From an uncultured Bacilli bacterium (GTDB lineage: Bacteria; Bacillota_I; Bacilli_A; RF39; UBA660), in NCBI GenBank assembly GCA_947522695.1, contig CANNTX010000001.1, positions 1 through 55,608 on the forward strand: a stretch of 55,608 nucleotides of DNA. Direction: 5' to 3'. The notes beneath the pieces were generated by a model. It was given only the letters and a program-made list of their open reading frames with translations. It had not been told where the DNA came from and searched no databases. The first letter of the stretch is position 1. Each line of letters opens with the position of its first letter. The position numbers and the translations under genes were made by a program. Shown here one piece after another: positions 15,719 through 24,547 of this stretch.

Positions 15719-17818
15719 ATGAAGAAATTAATTAATAAAGAAAAATTAGGATATGTATTTTTAGTTTTTATGTGTTTGTCTTGTTTACTTGATTTACATA
15801 TTTTTTATAATAGATTTGCCACTTTAATAAGATTATTTTTTATTTTAATATTTTTTGGTATATCATTTATTAAATTTAGTAGTAAAAAAGATAGATTTAA
15901 ATTAATTGTTTATTTACTATTTGTACTTTTATATACTATTTTGCATTTGATATTTGTAGATAATTATTTAATGGAAGAATTATTATATATATTTAAAATG
16001 ACTTCTAATGTTTTACTTTTTTATAGTGTGTATTCGATGAATATAGATTATAAAAAATCTATTAAGTTTATTAAAATTATTCTTTGGTTTATATGTGGTT
16101 CAATAGTGTTATGTAACTTTTTAAAATTAGGTTATTCTTCTTATAATTTTAACTATTTAAAATATAATATATTTGATTGGTTTAAAAATATAAATGGATA
16201 TTTTGAAGATTTTTCTGGCAAAGGTTTCTTTCATTTAGCTAATCAAATAGTTGGAGTTGTTCTTTTATTCTATCCAATGCTTATTAATGAAGTTAAGGAA
16301 AATAAAAAAGTAATGGATATAGTTCTTCTTAATGTATGTAGTTTAAGTATGTTAATGATAGGAAATAGAACATCAAGTGCTGGTCCATTAATAATATTAA
16401 TATTTAGTTTTGTAATTTATTTGTTTCTTGTTACTATAAAAAGGGAGAAATTATCTATTAAGTATATTTTAATTTTGGTATTTAGTATGATTTTTATAAA
16501 TGTATTTTTATATAATGCGCCTATTGTTAAAAGAGATAAATATTATAACGATTTAGATAATAGTGTTGCTGATGTTAATAAAGAAGATTATATTATAACA
16601 ACTAGAGATATCCTTTTAGATAAAAATTTAAATATAAATTTTATTGATAATTATTATCCTTATGATCAAGATCAAGAATTTTGGGATAATTTAGTTAATT
16701 CAAATATTGATTTTAAAGATTCAAGATTAATTGAATTAAAGATTGCTCAAAGATTAGTTGAGTTAAGTGATAACAAATTATATAAATTTGTTGGTATAGG
16801 TTACTATAAAATTATTAGTGTTTGTAATATTGAAAGAGATTATGTAATGCAGTATTATAGTGTTGGTATTTTGGGATTAGTAATCTTTATTGGATTTTAT
16901 TTTATTATCTATATTAAAATGTTATTTAAAGTATTTATTAATTTAGATAAGAAATTTAATTATTTAAATATTATGCTTTTAAGTGGCATAGGTATTAATT
17001 TAATTGTTGCTTATTTAAGTGGGAATATTCTTAATGCTTTAAGTTCGACTATACCATTAACGATTTGTTTAGGTATTGCTTATAATGAAATTAGAGTTGA
17101 AAGATCATGTAAAGTACTTAATTATAACATCTGTAAATTAAATAGAGATGAAATTATTAATGAATTAAATAATAGTGACAATAGAAATATTTTATTTAAT
17201 ATGAATCCGATAATTATGGTAAATTTTAATGATAATAAAGAATATAAAAAATTTATTAATAAGGAAAGGTATAATATTCCTGATGGTTTTGGTACTATCG
17301 TTGGATTAAAATTTAAAGATAATAAGGGGTATAGTCAAATAACTGGTGTTGATATGTTTAATTCTTTGGTAGATAATGCATTTAAATATGGTAAGAAAAT
17401 TTATTTATATGGTGCTAAAAAAGAAGTTATTGAAAAGACTGTTAAAGTATTAAAAGAAAAGTATATTAATTTAAATATATGTGGGTATATGAGTGGATAT
17501 AGTAAAGAAAAAGATTTATTAAATGATATTAAAAAATGTAAACCAGATTATTTATTTGTTGGTATAGGATCACCTAAACAAGAAGAATTTATTATTAGAA
17601 ATGAAAAGTTGTTTAGAAATATAAGTGTTATTATGCCTGTTGGTGGTACATTTGATGTTGTATCTGGATTAAAGAAAAGAGCACCGATTATTTATCAAAA
17701 ACTACATTTAGAATGGTTATATAGAATGATTAAAGAACCTAAAAGAATTAAAGATAATGTTAAGATATTAAAATATTTATATTTGGTAATATTTAAAAAT
17801 CGAGGTAAAGATGATTAA
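15719..17818 (+). CDS. fusion: O-antigen-ligase/polymerase-like membrane protein plus TagA/WecG-type glycosyltransferase
   Basis: A 699-residue protein. Residues about 1-455 form 10-12 membrane helices with a large outside loop, the layout of the Wzy/O-antigen ligase family. Residues about 470-690 are a GT26 (WecG/TagA/CpsF) domain: PDGFGTIVGLKF, ITGVDMFNSL, IYLYGAK, PDYLFVGIGSPKQEEF, MPVGGTFDVVSG and KRAPIIYQKLHLEWLYRM. TagA adds ManNAc to lipid-linked GlcNAc, the next step after TagO, and a UDP-GlcNAc 2-epimerase gene in the same locus could feed that pathway. The fusion couples an inner-face transferase with an outer-face polymerase or ligase. Start ATG 15719 follows AGAAAGAGA. Confidence 0.87.
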   Translation: MKKLINKEKLGYVFLVFMCLSCLLDLHIFYNRFATLIRLFFILIFFGISFIKFSSKKDRFKLIVYLLFVLLYTILHLIFVDNYLMEELLYIFKMTSNVLLFYSVYSMNIDYKKSIKFIKIILWFICGSIVLCNFLKLGYSSYNFNYLKYNIFDWFKNINGYFEDFSGKGFFHLANQIVGVVLLFYPMLINEVKENKKVMDIVLLNVCSLSMLMIGNRTSSAGPLIILIFSFVIYLFLVTIKREKLSIKYILILVFSMIFINVFLYNAPIVKRDKYYNDLDNSVADVNKEDYIITTRDILLDKNLNINFIDNYYPYDQDQEFWDNLVNSNIDFKDSRLIELKIAQRLVELSDNKLYKFVGIGYYKIISVCNIERDYVMQYYSVGILGLVIFIGFYFIIYIKMLFKVFINLDKKFNYLNIMLLSGIGINLIVAYLSGNILNALSSTIPLTICLGIAYNEIRVERSCKVLNYNICKLNRDEIINELNNSDNRNILFNMNPIIMVNFNDNKEYKKFINKERYNIPDGFGTIVGLKFKDNKGYSQITGVDMFNSLVDNAFKYGKKIYLYGAKKEVIEKTVKVLKEKYINLNICGYMSGYSKEKDLLNDIKKCKPDYLFVGIGSPKQEEFIIRNEKLFRNISVIMPVGGTFDVVSGLKKRAPIIYQKLHLEWLYRMIKEPKRIKDNVKILKYLYLVIFKNRGKDD

Positions 17819-18327
17819 ATGTTAAGTTAAACGAATTAATTAAGGATAAAACTATTTCTAAAGATAGTAAAGTATTATTTGTTAATGATGGTTCTAAAGA
17901 TAAAACTTGGGATATTATATGTGAATTAAATAAAAAAATAAATTATTTAGTGGAATTAATTTATCAAGAAATGGAGGACACCAAAATGCGTTGGTAGCAG
18001 GGCTTATGACTGCTAAAGAAAATGTTTAATTTTGCATGGGATGTGATAATATCTTTTAGTGTTAAACAAATAAGAATGATTCTTGATTTAGGTATATTTA
18101 TTTGTATGATAAGTTTTGTAGTACTTATTTATTGTTTAATTAGAAAGATTAGCGGTGCTACTGTGGAAGGATGGACATTTATTGCTTGTTCATTATGGCT
18201 TTTAGGTGGTATTTAAATGTTTTCACTTGGTATAATTGGAGAATATGTTGGTAATGTTTATAGTGAAGCTAAAGCAATACCTAGATATATTATTCAAGAT
18301 AATTTATTAGAAAAGAGGGGAAAATAA
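17819..18327 (+). pseudogene. decayed GtrB/DPM1-like polyprenyl-phosphate glycosyltransferase
   Basis: Three fragments in different frames add up to a GT2 bactoprenol glucosyltransferase. The first reads SKDSKVLFVNDGSKDKTWDI; a frameshift leads to LSRNGGHQNALVAGLMTAKEN and a stop; then, after the whole middle (well over 100 residues) is missing, FNFAWDVIISFSVKQIR and the two C-terminal helices appear (the 64-codon frame at 18022-18216 is part of this), a stop splits them, and the tail SLGIIGEYVGNVYSE ... PRYIIQDNLLE ends at 18327. Normal length is about 310 residues. The N terminus is also lost at the junction with the previous gene. Confidence 0.88.
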
Positions 18328-18771
18328 TTGAGAAAAGAAATATTGGTTTTTTCGATAATTTTAATAATTTGTCTTATTGTTTCTAAGTTTGTTTTTTCTT
18401 TTGCATTTGTTCATGGGGATTCAATGAGTCCTACATTTAGTGATAAACAGTTAATTTTTATAAATAAAACTGATAGGAATTATAATGATAATGATATTAT
18501 TATTTTTAAAAAGAAGGATCGAAAATTAATAAAAAGAGTTGTTGCAGTTCCTGGTGATAAAATTGTTATTAAAGATAGTTGTCTTTATGTTAATGATAAA
18601 TATTACGAAAATATTAATATAGAATGGTTTCATTTTAATCAAAAAGATTATCAATTAAAGGATGATGAATACTTTGTTTTAGGTGATAATTTATTAAATA
18701 GTATTGATAGTAGGTATAGTGAGATTGGTTTGGTTTATATGAATGAAATAATTGGTAAAGTAATTTGTTGA
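18328..18771 (+). CDS. lepB: signal peptidase I (S26A)
   Basis: A 147-residue membrane serine protease that removes signal peptides outside the membrane. One N-terminal helix (about residues 4-24) leads to the nucleophile motif HGDSMSPTF; the general-base Lys is in LIKRVVAVPGD, and FVLGDN...SIDSRYSEIG is the C-terminal family box. The length is short but complete for Gram-positive forms. The start is TTG 18328, 8 bases after GAGGGG. Its location directly after a dead glycosyltransferase and before the YidC fusion suggests that it serves surface proteins of this locus or was carried along. Confidence 0.93.
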   Translation: MRKEILVFSIILIICLIVSKFVFSFAFVHGDSMSPTFSDKQLIFINKTDRNYNDNDIIIFKKKDRKLIKRVVAVPGDKIVIKDSCLYVNDKYYENINIEWFHFNQKDYQLKDDEYFVLGDNLLNSIDSRYSEIGLVYMNEIIGKVIC

Positions 18772-18795
18772 TTATTTAAATATATGTGTTAAAAT
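18768..18795 (+). promoter_or_regulatory. promoter for the YidC-TagF fusion gene
   Basis: TTGATT (18768-18773), a 16-base spacer, then TAAAAT (18790-18795) preceded closely by TG. The -35 overlaps the signal peptidase stop codon. Confidence 0.5.
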
Positions 18796-18818
18796 TATAT
18801 TTAGTTAGAGGGTATATT

Positions 18819-20882
18819 ATGTTGTTTAAAATTTTAGGTACGTTAATGTACTGGTGTTATGGTTTATCAGAAAATTATGGAATTGCAATTATATTTTTTA
18901 CTTTTTTAAGTAAAATAATTTTGCTTCCTATAAGTATATGGGTTCAAAAAAACTCTATTAAAATGGTTAAGATGCAGCCTGATATTTATAAAATCAAAAT
19001 TAATTATTTTGGGGATAAGGATAAGATAGCTGATGAAACATCAAAATTATATAAAAAAGAAAAATATAATGCTTTTGTTTCTTTAGTTCCATTACTTATT
19101 CAAATTGTTTTACTATTAGGAGTCGTTGAAGTAATTAATAAACCACTTACGTATATCTTAAATGTTGATAATAATGAAATTGTTTCATTAAAGGATGATA
19201 TTGTTAATAAATATGATAATTTGTCAATTGATTCTTCTTCTTTGGAACTTAACATTATTAATGAAATTAAAAATAATGATATTCATACTTTTAAAAACAT
19301 TTCTGTTTCTACTGTAAATAAAGTTCAAGATTTTAGTTTTAGTTTTTTAGGTTTTGATTTAAGCTGGATTGCTGATGTTAAAGGTGGATTATCAATTTTA
19401 ATTCCTATTATTGCAGGAATTAGTGCATTTATTATGTGTTTTGCTCAAAATTTAATGAATGTTCTACAACAAGAACAATCAAAATTTAATAAATGGTTTA
19501 TGGTAATATTTTCAGTTGCATTATCTTTATATTTAGGATATTTTGTTCCAGCTGGTGTTGCTTTATATTGGACTTCAAGTAATTTACTTGCAATTTTAAT
19601 ACAATGGTTTTTGAATATTATTATTAACCCTAAAAAATATGTTGATTATGAAAATTTAGAAAAATTACAAAAGGAATATAATGAAATTGCTTCTTTAGAT
19701 AAAAAAGTTAAGAGAAGTAAGGAACAAAAGAAAAAAGAAAAAGAAGATTATAAAAAATTCTTTAAAATTGCTAATAAACATTTAGTTTTTTATTCAGAAA
19801 GTAATGGTTTTTACAAATATTATAAAGGTATTATAGAATATTTATTAAAACATACAAATATAGTTATTCACTATATTACTAGTGATTATAATGATAATAT
19901 TTTTAATATGGAAAAAGAATATTCAAATCTTAAGGCATATTATATTGAAGAAAAAAAATTAATCACCTTAATGATGAAAATGGATGCTGATGTGGTTGTT
20001 ATGACTATGCCAGATTTAGAAAATTATCATATTAAAAAAAGTTATATTAGAAAAGATATTGTTTATGTTTATATTCCTCATGGAATTGATAGTATTAATT
20101 TAACTCAAAGATATAAATCAATAAATGCTTATGATATTTTCTTTGCTGCTGGAAAATATCAAAGAGAAGAGGCCGAAGCAACAAACAAATTATTTAATTT
20201 AAATAATAAAATCTATGATTGGGGATATACATTACTTGATGATATGGCTGACAATTATAAAGAAAAGAAATCAACTGATAAAAAATCTATTTTAATTGCT
20301 CCATCTTGGCAAAAGGACAATATTTGTGATTTATGTTTAGATCAGCTACTAAATGAAATGATGGTTAATGAAAACTATAATATAATAGTTAGACCACATC
20401 CTCAAGAAGTGAGACATAAAGCAGAAAAATTTGAAGCATTAAAAGAAAAGTATAAAAATAATAAAAATGTATATATTCAAACTGATTTTTCAAATAATTC
20501 ATCTATATTGGATGCTGATTTATTGATTACTGATTGGTCTGGAATTTGTTATGAATATGCATTTACTACTAAAAAACCGGTTGTATTTATAAATACACCA
20601 ATGAAAATTATGAATCCAAACTATAAGGATATAAACATAGAACCTTATTCTATTTGGTCTAGAGATGTGATTGGAAAAAGTATTGAGGTAGATAATATAA
20701 GTAAAGAATTAAATAATGATATAGATTATTTATTAAAAAACAAAGATAAATATACTAAAAAAATAGATGATTTGTATCATGATTCAATATATAATATTGG
20801 AAATTCTGGAGAAGTTGGTGCTAAATACTTAGTTGAAATAATAAAAAGTAAAATTGACGAAAGGAGAAAAAATGAAAAATAA
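18819..20882 (+). CDS. fusion: YidC/Oxa1-type insertase plus CDP-glycerol glycerophosphotransferase-like domain
   Basis: A 687-residue protein with two normally separate functions. Residues about 1-270 are a YidC/Oxa1 domain with five helices: YGIAIIFFTFLSKIILLPIS, where the groove Arg of Gram-positive YidC is Lys, then FAQNLMNVLQQEQSK and VALYWTSSNLLAILIQ. A Lys/Glu-rich linker (about 280-310) leads to a TagB/TagF-type transferase with IPHGID, VRPHPQ and ITDWSGICYEYAF. Such transferases polymerise glycerol or ribitol phosphate onto lipid carriers at the inner membrane face. ATG 18819 follows AGAGGG; the upstream in-frame ATG 18786 has no ribosome binding site. The next small gene overlaps it by 11 bases. 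Confidence 0.9.
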   Translation: MLFKILGTLMYWCYGLSENYGIAIIFFTFLSKIILLPISIWVQKNSIKMVKMQPDIYKIKINYFGDKDKIADETSKLYKKEKYNAFVSLVPLLIQIVLLLGVVEVINKPLTYILNVDNNEIVSLKDDIVNKYDNLSIDSSSLELNIINEIKNNDIHTFKNISVSTVNKVQDFSFSFLGFDLSWIADVKGGLSILIPIIAGISAFIMCFAQNLMNVLQQEQSKFNKWFMVIFSVALSLYLGYFVPAGVALYWTSSNLLAILIQWFLNIIINPKKYVDYENLEKLQKEYNEIASLDKKVKRSKEQKKKEKEDYKKFFKIANKHLVFYSESNGFYKYYKGIIEYLLKHTNIVIHYITSDYNDNIFNMEKEYSNLKAYYIEEKKLITLMMKMDADVVVMTMPDLENYHIKKSYIRKDIVYVYIPHGIDSINLTQRYKSINAYDIFFAAGKYQREEAEATNKLFNLNNKIYDWGYTLLDDMADNYKEKKSTDKKSILIAPSWQKDNICDLCLDQLLNEMMVNENYNIIVRPHPQEVRHKAEKFEALKEKYKNNKNVYIQTDFSNNSSILDADLLITDWSGICYEYAFTTKKPVVFINTPMKIMNPNYKDINIEPYSIWSRDVIGKSIEVDNISKELNNDIDYLLKNKDKYTKKIDDLYHDSIYNIGNSGEVGAKYLVEIIKSKIDERRKNEK

Positions 20883-21135
20883 AATTTGTAAATTTGGTAT
20901 GATTATTTTCTTTTCATTTTCATTTATGATTTTATTTAGTGATAATGTACTTGCTTATATTGATCCGTCTGTTATGACTTACGCCATACAGGCAATAGCA
21001 GGAATTGTTATTGCAATAGGTGCTTTTGTTGGTATATATTTTAGAAAAATTAAAAAGAATGTTACTAATAAATTAGGCATTGATGAAAATAAAAATAAAG
21101 AAATTGAATCAGACGAGATTAAAATTGAAAAATAA
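20872..21135 (+). CDS. small membrane protein, partner of the YidC-TagF fusion (AYIDPS protein)
   Basis: An 87-residue protein. A signal-like segment (about 5-27, ending DNVLA) is followed by the short motif YIDPSVMTYAIQ, a second helix (about 40-56), then a basic and acidic tail that should be cytoplasmic. The start overlaps the end of the fusion gene by 11 bases (AAGGAG before ATG 20872), so the products are probably made in fixed ratio and work together. I recall similar small proteins beside surface-polymer genes in gut clostridia, but no function is known to me. A terminator follows. Confidence 0.75.
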   Translation: MKNKICKFGMIIFFSFSFMILFSDNVLAYIDPSVMTYAIQAIAGIVIAIGAFVGIYFRKIKKNVTNKLGIDENKNKEIESDEIKIEK

Positions 21136-21144
21136 TTATATATT

Positions 21145-21168
21145 AACACTCTATTTTGAGTGTTTTTT
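21145..21168 (+). terminator. intrinsic terminator
   Basis: AACACTC (21145-21151) pairs with GAGTGTT (21158-21164), followed by T. It separates the YidC-fusion operon from the ABC importer operon. Confidence 0.8.
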
Positions 21169-21235
21169 ATTGAAGTGTTCAAAAAAAGATGTTATTATTT
21201 AATTATGAACAAAATATAGTATAGGAGTTGATTGT

Positions 21236-22213
21236 ATGAAAAAATACATATGTTTAATATTTTTGTTTATTTTATTAATTACAACTGGTTGTTCAAAAAA
21301 AGCTGGTCAAGTTGTAATTTATACATCTATGGAGGAAAATCGTAATAAGGCTTTAAAAGAGCAATTAGCTGAAAAGTTTCCTGATAAAGATATAGTTGTT
21401 CAATATTTATCAACTGGAAATAGTGCTGCAAAGATAAAAAATGAAGGCACAAATGTAGAAGCCGATATTATACTTGATTTGGAAACTGCTCATATGGTTG
21501 AACTAGAAGAAAATTTTGCTGATTTATCATCTTTTGATACAAGTATTTATCTTGATGGAGTTAATAAATCAAATAGATATTTAACTTGGACTAAATATAC
21601 TATGGCATTAATTATTGATAAAAACTATTTTGATAAGCATAATTTATCAGTACCAAAAACTTATGATGATTTGTTAAAATCTGAATATAGGAATTTAATT
21701 GCTATTCCTGATCCTAAAACATCAGGAACTGGTTATGCATTTTATTTAAATGCTGTTAATATAATGGGTGAAGATAACGCTATTGAGTATTTTAAGAAAT
21801 TAAAAAACAATTTAAGAGAATTTACAACATCTGGTTCTGGGCCTACAAACTTATTAAAACAAGGTGAAATAGCTATTGCAATGGGAATGACAAGTCAAGG
21901 GGTAGAAGCTATAAATGAAGGTTATAATTTTAAAATTGTTTCTTTAAAAACTGGTGCACCATATAATACTACTAGTTTTGGTATTATTAAGGGAAGAGAA
22001 AACAAAGAAAATGTACGTGAAGTTTTTGAGTGGTTAATGAATGATTTTGGAAAATATGATAAAGAGTATTATCTTCCTGATAAGATTCTTAAAAATCAAG
22101 AAGTTAAAGTTAAAAATTATCCTACAAATTTAAAAGATGCAAAAATGGATGGTATAGATAGTGTTAGCGTCAAACAAGATTTAATTAGCAAGTGGGAAAA
22201 AGTTAATGGCTAG
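21236..22213 (+). CDS. ABC importer lipoprotein, iron/2-aminoethylphosphonate-type solute-binding protein
   Basis: A 325-residue lipoprotein: signal sequence with lipobox ITTGC (Cys19), then a type II periplasmic-binding fold (VIYTSMEENRNKALKEQLAE, LIAIPDPKTSGTGYAF, TTSGSGPTNLLKQGEIAIAM). This subfamily binds ferric iron, thiamine, spermidine-like ligands or 2-aminoethylphosphonate. The operon (ATPase, fused permease, cytidylyltransferase) points to a phosphonate or phosphoester ligand; the Tyr pair typical of ferric-binding proteins is not obvious. The gene overlaps the ATPase gene by 8 bases. GGAGTTG precedes ATG 21236. Confidence 0.88.
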   Translation: MKKYICLIFLFILLITTGCSKKAGQVVIYTSMEENRNKALKEQLAEKFPDKDIVVQYLSTGNSAAKIKNEGTNVEADIILDLETAHMVELEENFADLSSFDTSIYLDGVNKSNRYLTWTKYTMALIIDKNYFDKHNLSVPKTYDDLLKSEYRNLIAIPDPKTSGTGYAFYLNAVNIMGEDNAIEYFKKLKNNLREFTTSGSGPTNLLKQGEIAIAMGMTSQGVEAINEGYNFKIVSLKTGAPYNTTSFGIIKGRENKENVREVFEWLMNDFGKYDKEYYLPDKILKNQEVKVKNYPTNLKDAKMDGIDSVSVKQDLISKWEKVNG

Positions 22214-22967
22214 TATTGAGGTTAAAAATATTTCAAAAATTTTTGATAATAAATTAGTATTAAATAATTTGAATTTTAATGTTAGTGATGGAGAATTATT
22301 ATCTATACTGGGTAAATCAGGTTGTGGTAAAACAACTTTGTTAAAAATATTAATTGGAATTGAAAAACCTTCTAGTGGAATTATTTTAAAAAATAATAAA
22401 AATATTACAAAATATGATATTTCTAAAAGAGGAATGGGAATCGTTTTTCAAAATTATGCATTATTTCCAAATATGACTGTTCTTGAAAATGTTTCTTATG
22501 CTCTAAATAATAAATTGAAAGATAAGAAGAAGGCCAATGAACAAGCAATGGATATTATTTCGATGGTTAATTTAGATGATCATATTAATAAATATCCAAA
22601 TGAGTTATCTGGTGGTCAGATGCAAAGAGTTGCAATTGCTAGAACGTTAGCTCTTAAACCTGATGTTATTTTGTTTGATGAAGCATTAAGCGCATTGGAT
22701 GCGGAAAATAAAATAATTCTTAGAAATAAAATAAGAGAACTTAATAAAAAATTTAATATTACAATGATTTTTATTACTCATGATCAAGAAGAAGCATTTT
22801 CGATATCCGATCGTGTGATGATAATGAATGATGGTTGTATTGAACAAATTGATAAACCAAGTGAAATTTTTAAACATCCTGCATCAAAGTATGTAGAAGA
22901 TTTTGTAGTCAAACACTTAAAAGAAAAAGTAACATCAATTCAAAAATGTGTTAAGGTTGATATGTGA
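22206..22967 (+). CDS. ABC importer ATPase (PotA/FbpC/PhnT type)
   Basis: A 253-residue ATPase powering the importer. Walker A is GKSGCGKTT, the signature LSGGQMQR, Walker B VILFDEALSALD, and the H-loop ITHDQEE; all are intact. It lacks the long C-terminal TOBE region of PotA and MalK. It is coupled to its neighbours by overlaps on both sides, so the three transporter genes and the cytidylyltransferase are one translational unit. Confidence 0.93.
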   Translation: MASIEVKNISKIFDNKLVLNNLNFNVSDGELLSILGKSGCGKTTLLKILIGIEKPSSGIILKNNKNITKYDISKRGMGIVFQNYALFPNMTVLENVSYALNNKLKDKKKANEQAMDIISMVNLDDHINKYPNELSGGQMQRVAIARTLALKPDVILFDEALSALDAENKIILRNKIRELNKKFNITMIFITHDQEEAFSISDRVMIMNDGCIEQIDKPSEIFKHPASKYVEDFVVKHLKEKVTSIQKCVKVDM

Positions 22968-24547
22968 TGAAAAAAATTAAAATAAGTAAAACAGGAGGAT
23001 TAGTGTTATTATTTTTAATCTTTTCTGTTTTATTTCCAATTTCAAAATTGTTTATTTACGTTAAGTGGGATACTTTTGGCAAGTTAGTTACTTCTGAAGC
23101 TTTTATAACTGCATCTAAAAATTCACTTTTAGTAGCATCTATCTCAACAGTTCTATCTGTTTTAATTGCATATATTCTTGCTTATACTTTGAATAGAGTT
23201 AATATTAAATTTAAAAAGTTTTTTAAGATTGTATTTGTACTTCCAATGCTTATTCCATCTGTATCACATGGTCTAGGTTTAATTAATCTGTTTGGTAATA
23301 ATGGAATTATATCAAGATATTTTGATTTTAACATTATCGGACCTATTGGTATTATAATTGGATCAATAATGTATTCTTTTCCAGTTGCATTTTTAATGTT
23401 GGCTGATGGATTTAAATATATTGATAATAATATGTATTATGTTTCAAAATCGCTTAATTTAAATAATTTTCAAATATTTAAAAATGTTACTTTGGTTTAT
23501 TTGAAAAAATCTATTCTATCATCTATATTTGCTGTGTTTACTATGATTTTTACTGATTATGGTGTTCCAATAGCGGTAGGTGGAAAATTTAATACTTTAC
23601 CTGTATTTTTATATAAAGAAGTTATTGGTTTACTAGATTTTTCAAAAGGAACTATGATTGCTATGTTTTTACTTATTCCTGCAATAATTTCTTTTTTAGT
23701 TGATACTTTTGTTAAGGATTATAATAATGAAAATACTGGTAATAAAGATTATTATAGTTCTAATAAAGTTTTATCTATATTTTTAAAGTCATTTGTTGTT
23801 TTGATTATGATTTTAATTTTTGTTGTACTTGGATCATTTGTTTATTATGCATTTGTTGATAATGTTGTACTAAATAATTCGTTTTCTTTAAAGCACTTTG
23901 AATATGTATCTGAAAATGGTATATTTGATTATTTATTAAATTCATTAGTTATTTCTTTGTTTGTGGCAATAATCGGAACATTTATTTCTTATTTTGCTGC
24001 TTATAATACGGCTAGAATTAAAGGAAAAATGTCTAAAGTAATTCATTTATTTACAATAATTACTTTAGCTATACCTGGTATCGTATTGGGGCTTGCTTAT
24101 ACGATTTGTTTTAGAGGAACTTTTATTGCTAATACTTTTACTATAATTATAATTTGTAACATTGTACACTTTATAGCATCACCTTATTTAATGGCTTATA
24201 ATGCACTTTTAAAAGTTAATAATAATTATGAAGTTGTTGCTTCAACATTAAATATAAGTAAATTTAAAATTATTATGGATGTTATTATTCCTTGTACTAA
24301 GAGTACTATTATAGAAATGTTTTCTTATTTTTTTGTTAATAGTATGATTACAATTTCAGCTGTTACATTCTTATATACAGCTTCAACAATGCCTATTTCA
24401 TTATTAATAAATAATTATGAAGGAAACATGATGTTAGGAGAAGCTGCAATTGTTTCTATTATAATTTTATTTATTAATTTATTGATTAAATTTATTGGTA
24501 ATATTATTATTTCAAAAGATAGAAAGAAGGTTTATGTTAATGATTAA
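22967..24547 (+). CDS. ABC importer permease, two fused six-helix halves
   Basis: A 526-residue permease with about 12 helices in two homologous halves, as in FbpB and one-piece 2-aminoethylphosphonate permeases. EAA-type loops that dock the ATPase are seen in each half (NNMYYVSKSLNLNNFQIFKN and NNNYEVVASTLNISKFKII). ATG 22967 is preceded by AAGG at 10 bases; GTG 22964 is possible. The start overlaps the ATPase stop and the end overlaps the cytidylyltransferase start. Confidence 0.92.
   Translation: MKKIKISKTGGLVLLFLIFSVLFPISKLFIYVKWDTFGKLVTSEAFITASKNSLLVASISTVLSVLIAYILAYTLNRVNIKFKKFFKIVFVLPMLIPSVSHGLGLINLFGNNGIISRYFDFNIIGPIGIIIGSIMYSFPVAFLMLADGFKYIDNNMYYVSKSLNLNNFQIFKNVTLVYLKKSILSSIFAVFTMIFTDYGVPIAVGGKFNTLPVFLYKEVIGLLDFSKGTMIAMFLLIPAIISFLVDTFVKDYNNENTGNKDYYSSNKVLSIFLKSFVVLIMILIFVVLGSFVYYAFVDNVVLNNSFSLKHFEYVSENGIFDYLLNSLVISLFVAIIGTFISYFAAYNTARIKGKMSKVIHLFTIITLAIPGIVLGLAYTICFRGTFIANTFTIIIICNIVHFIASPYLMAYNALLKVNNNYEVVASTLNISKFKIIMDVIIPCTKSTIIEMFSYFFVNSMITISAVTFLYTASTMPISLLINNYEGNMMLGEAAIVSIIILFINLLIKFIGNIIISKDRKKVYVND

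Noticed and set aside
18022..18216. 64-codon membrane ORF as a separate gene
   Set aside because: It matches the C-terminal part of GtrB in frame with neighbouring fragments, so it is a piece of the pseudogene.
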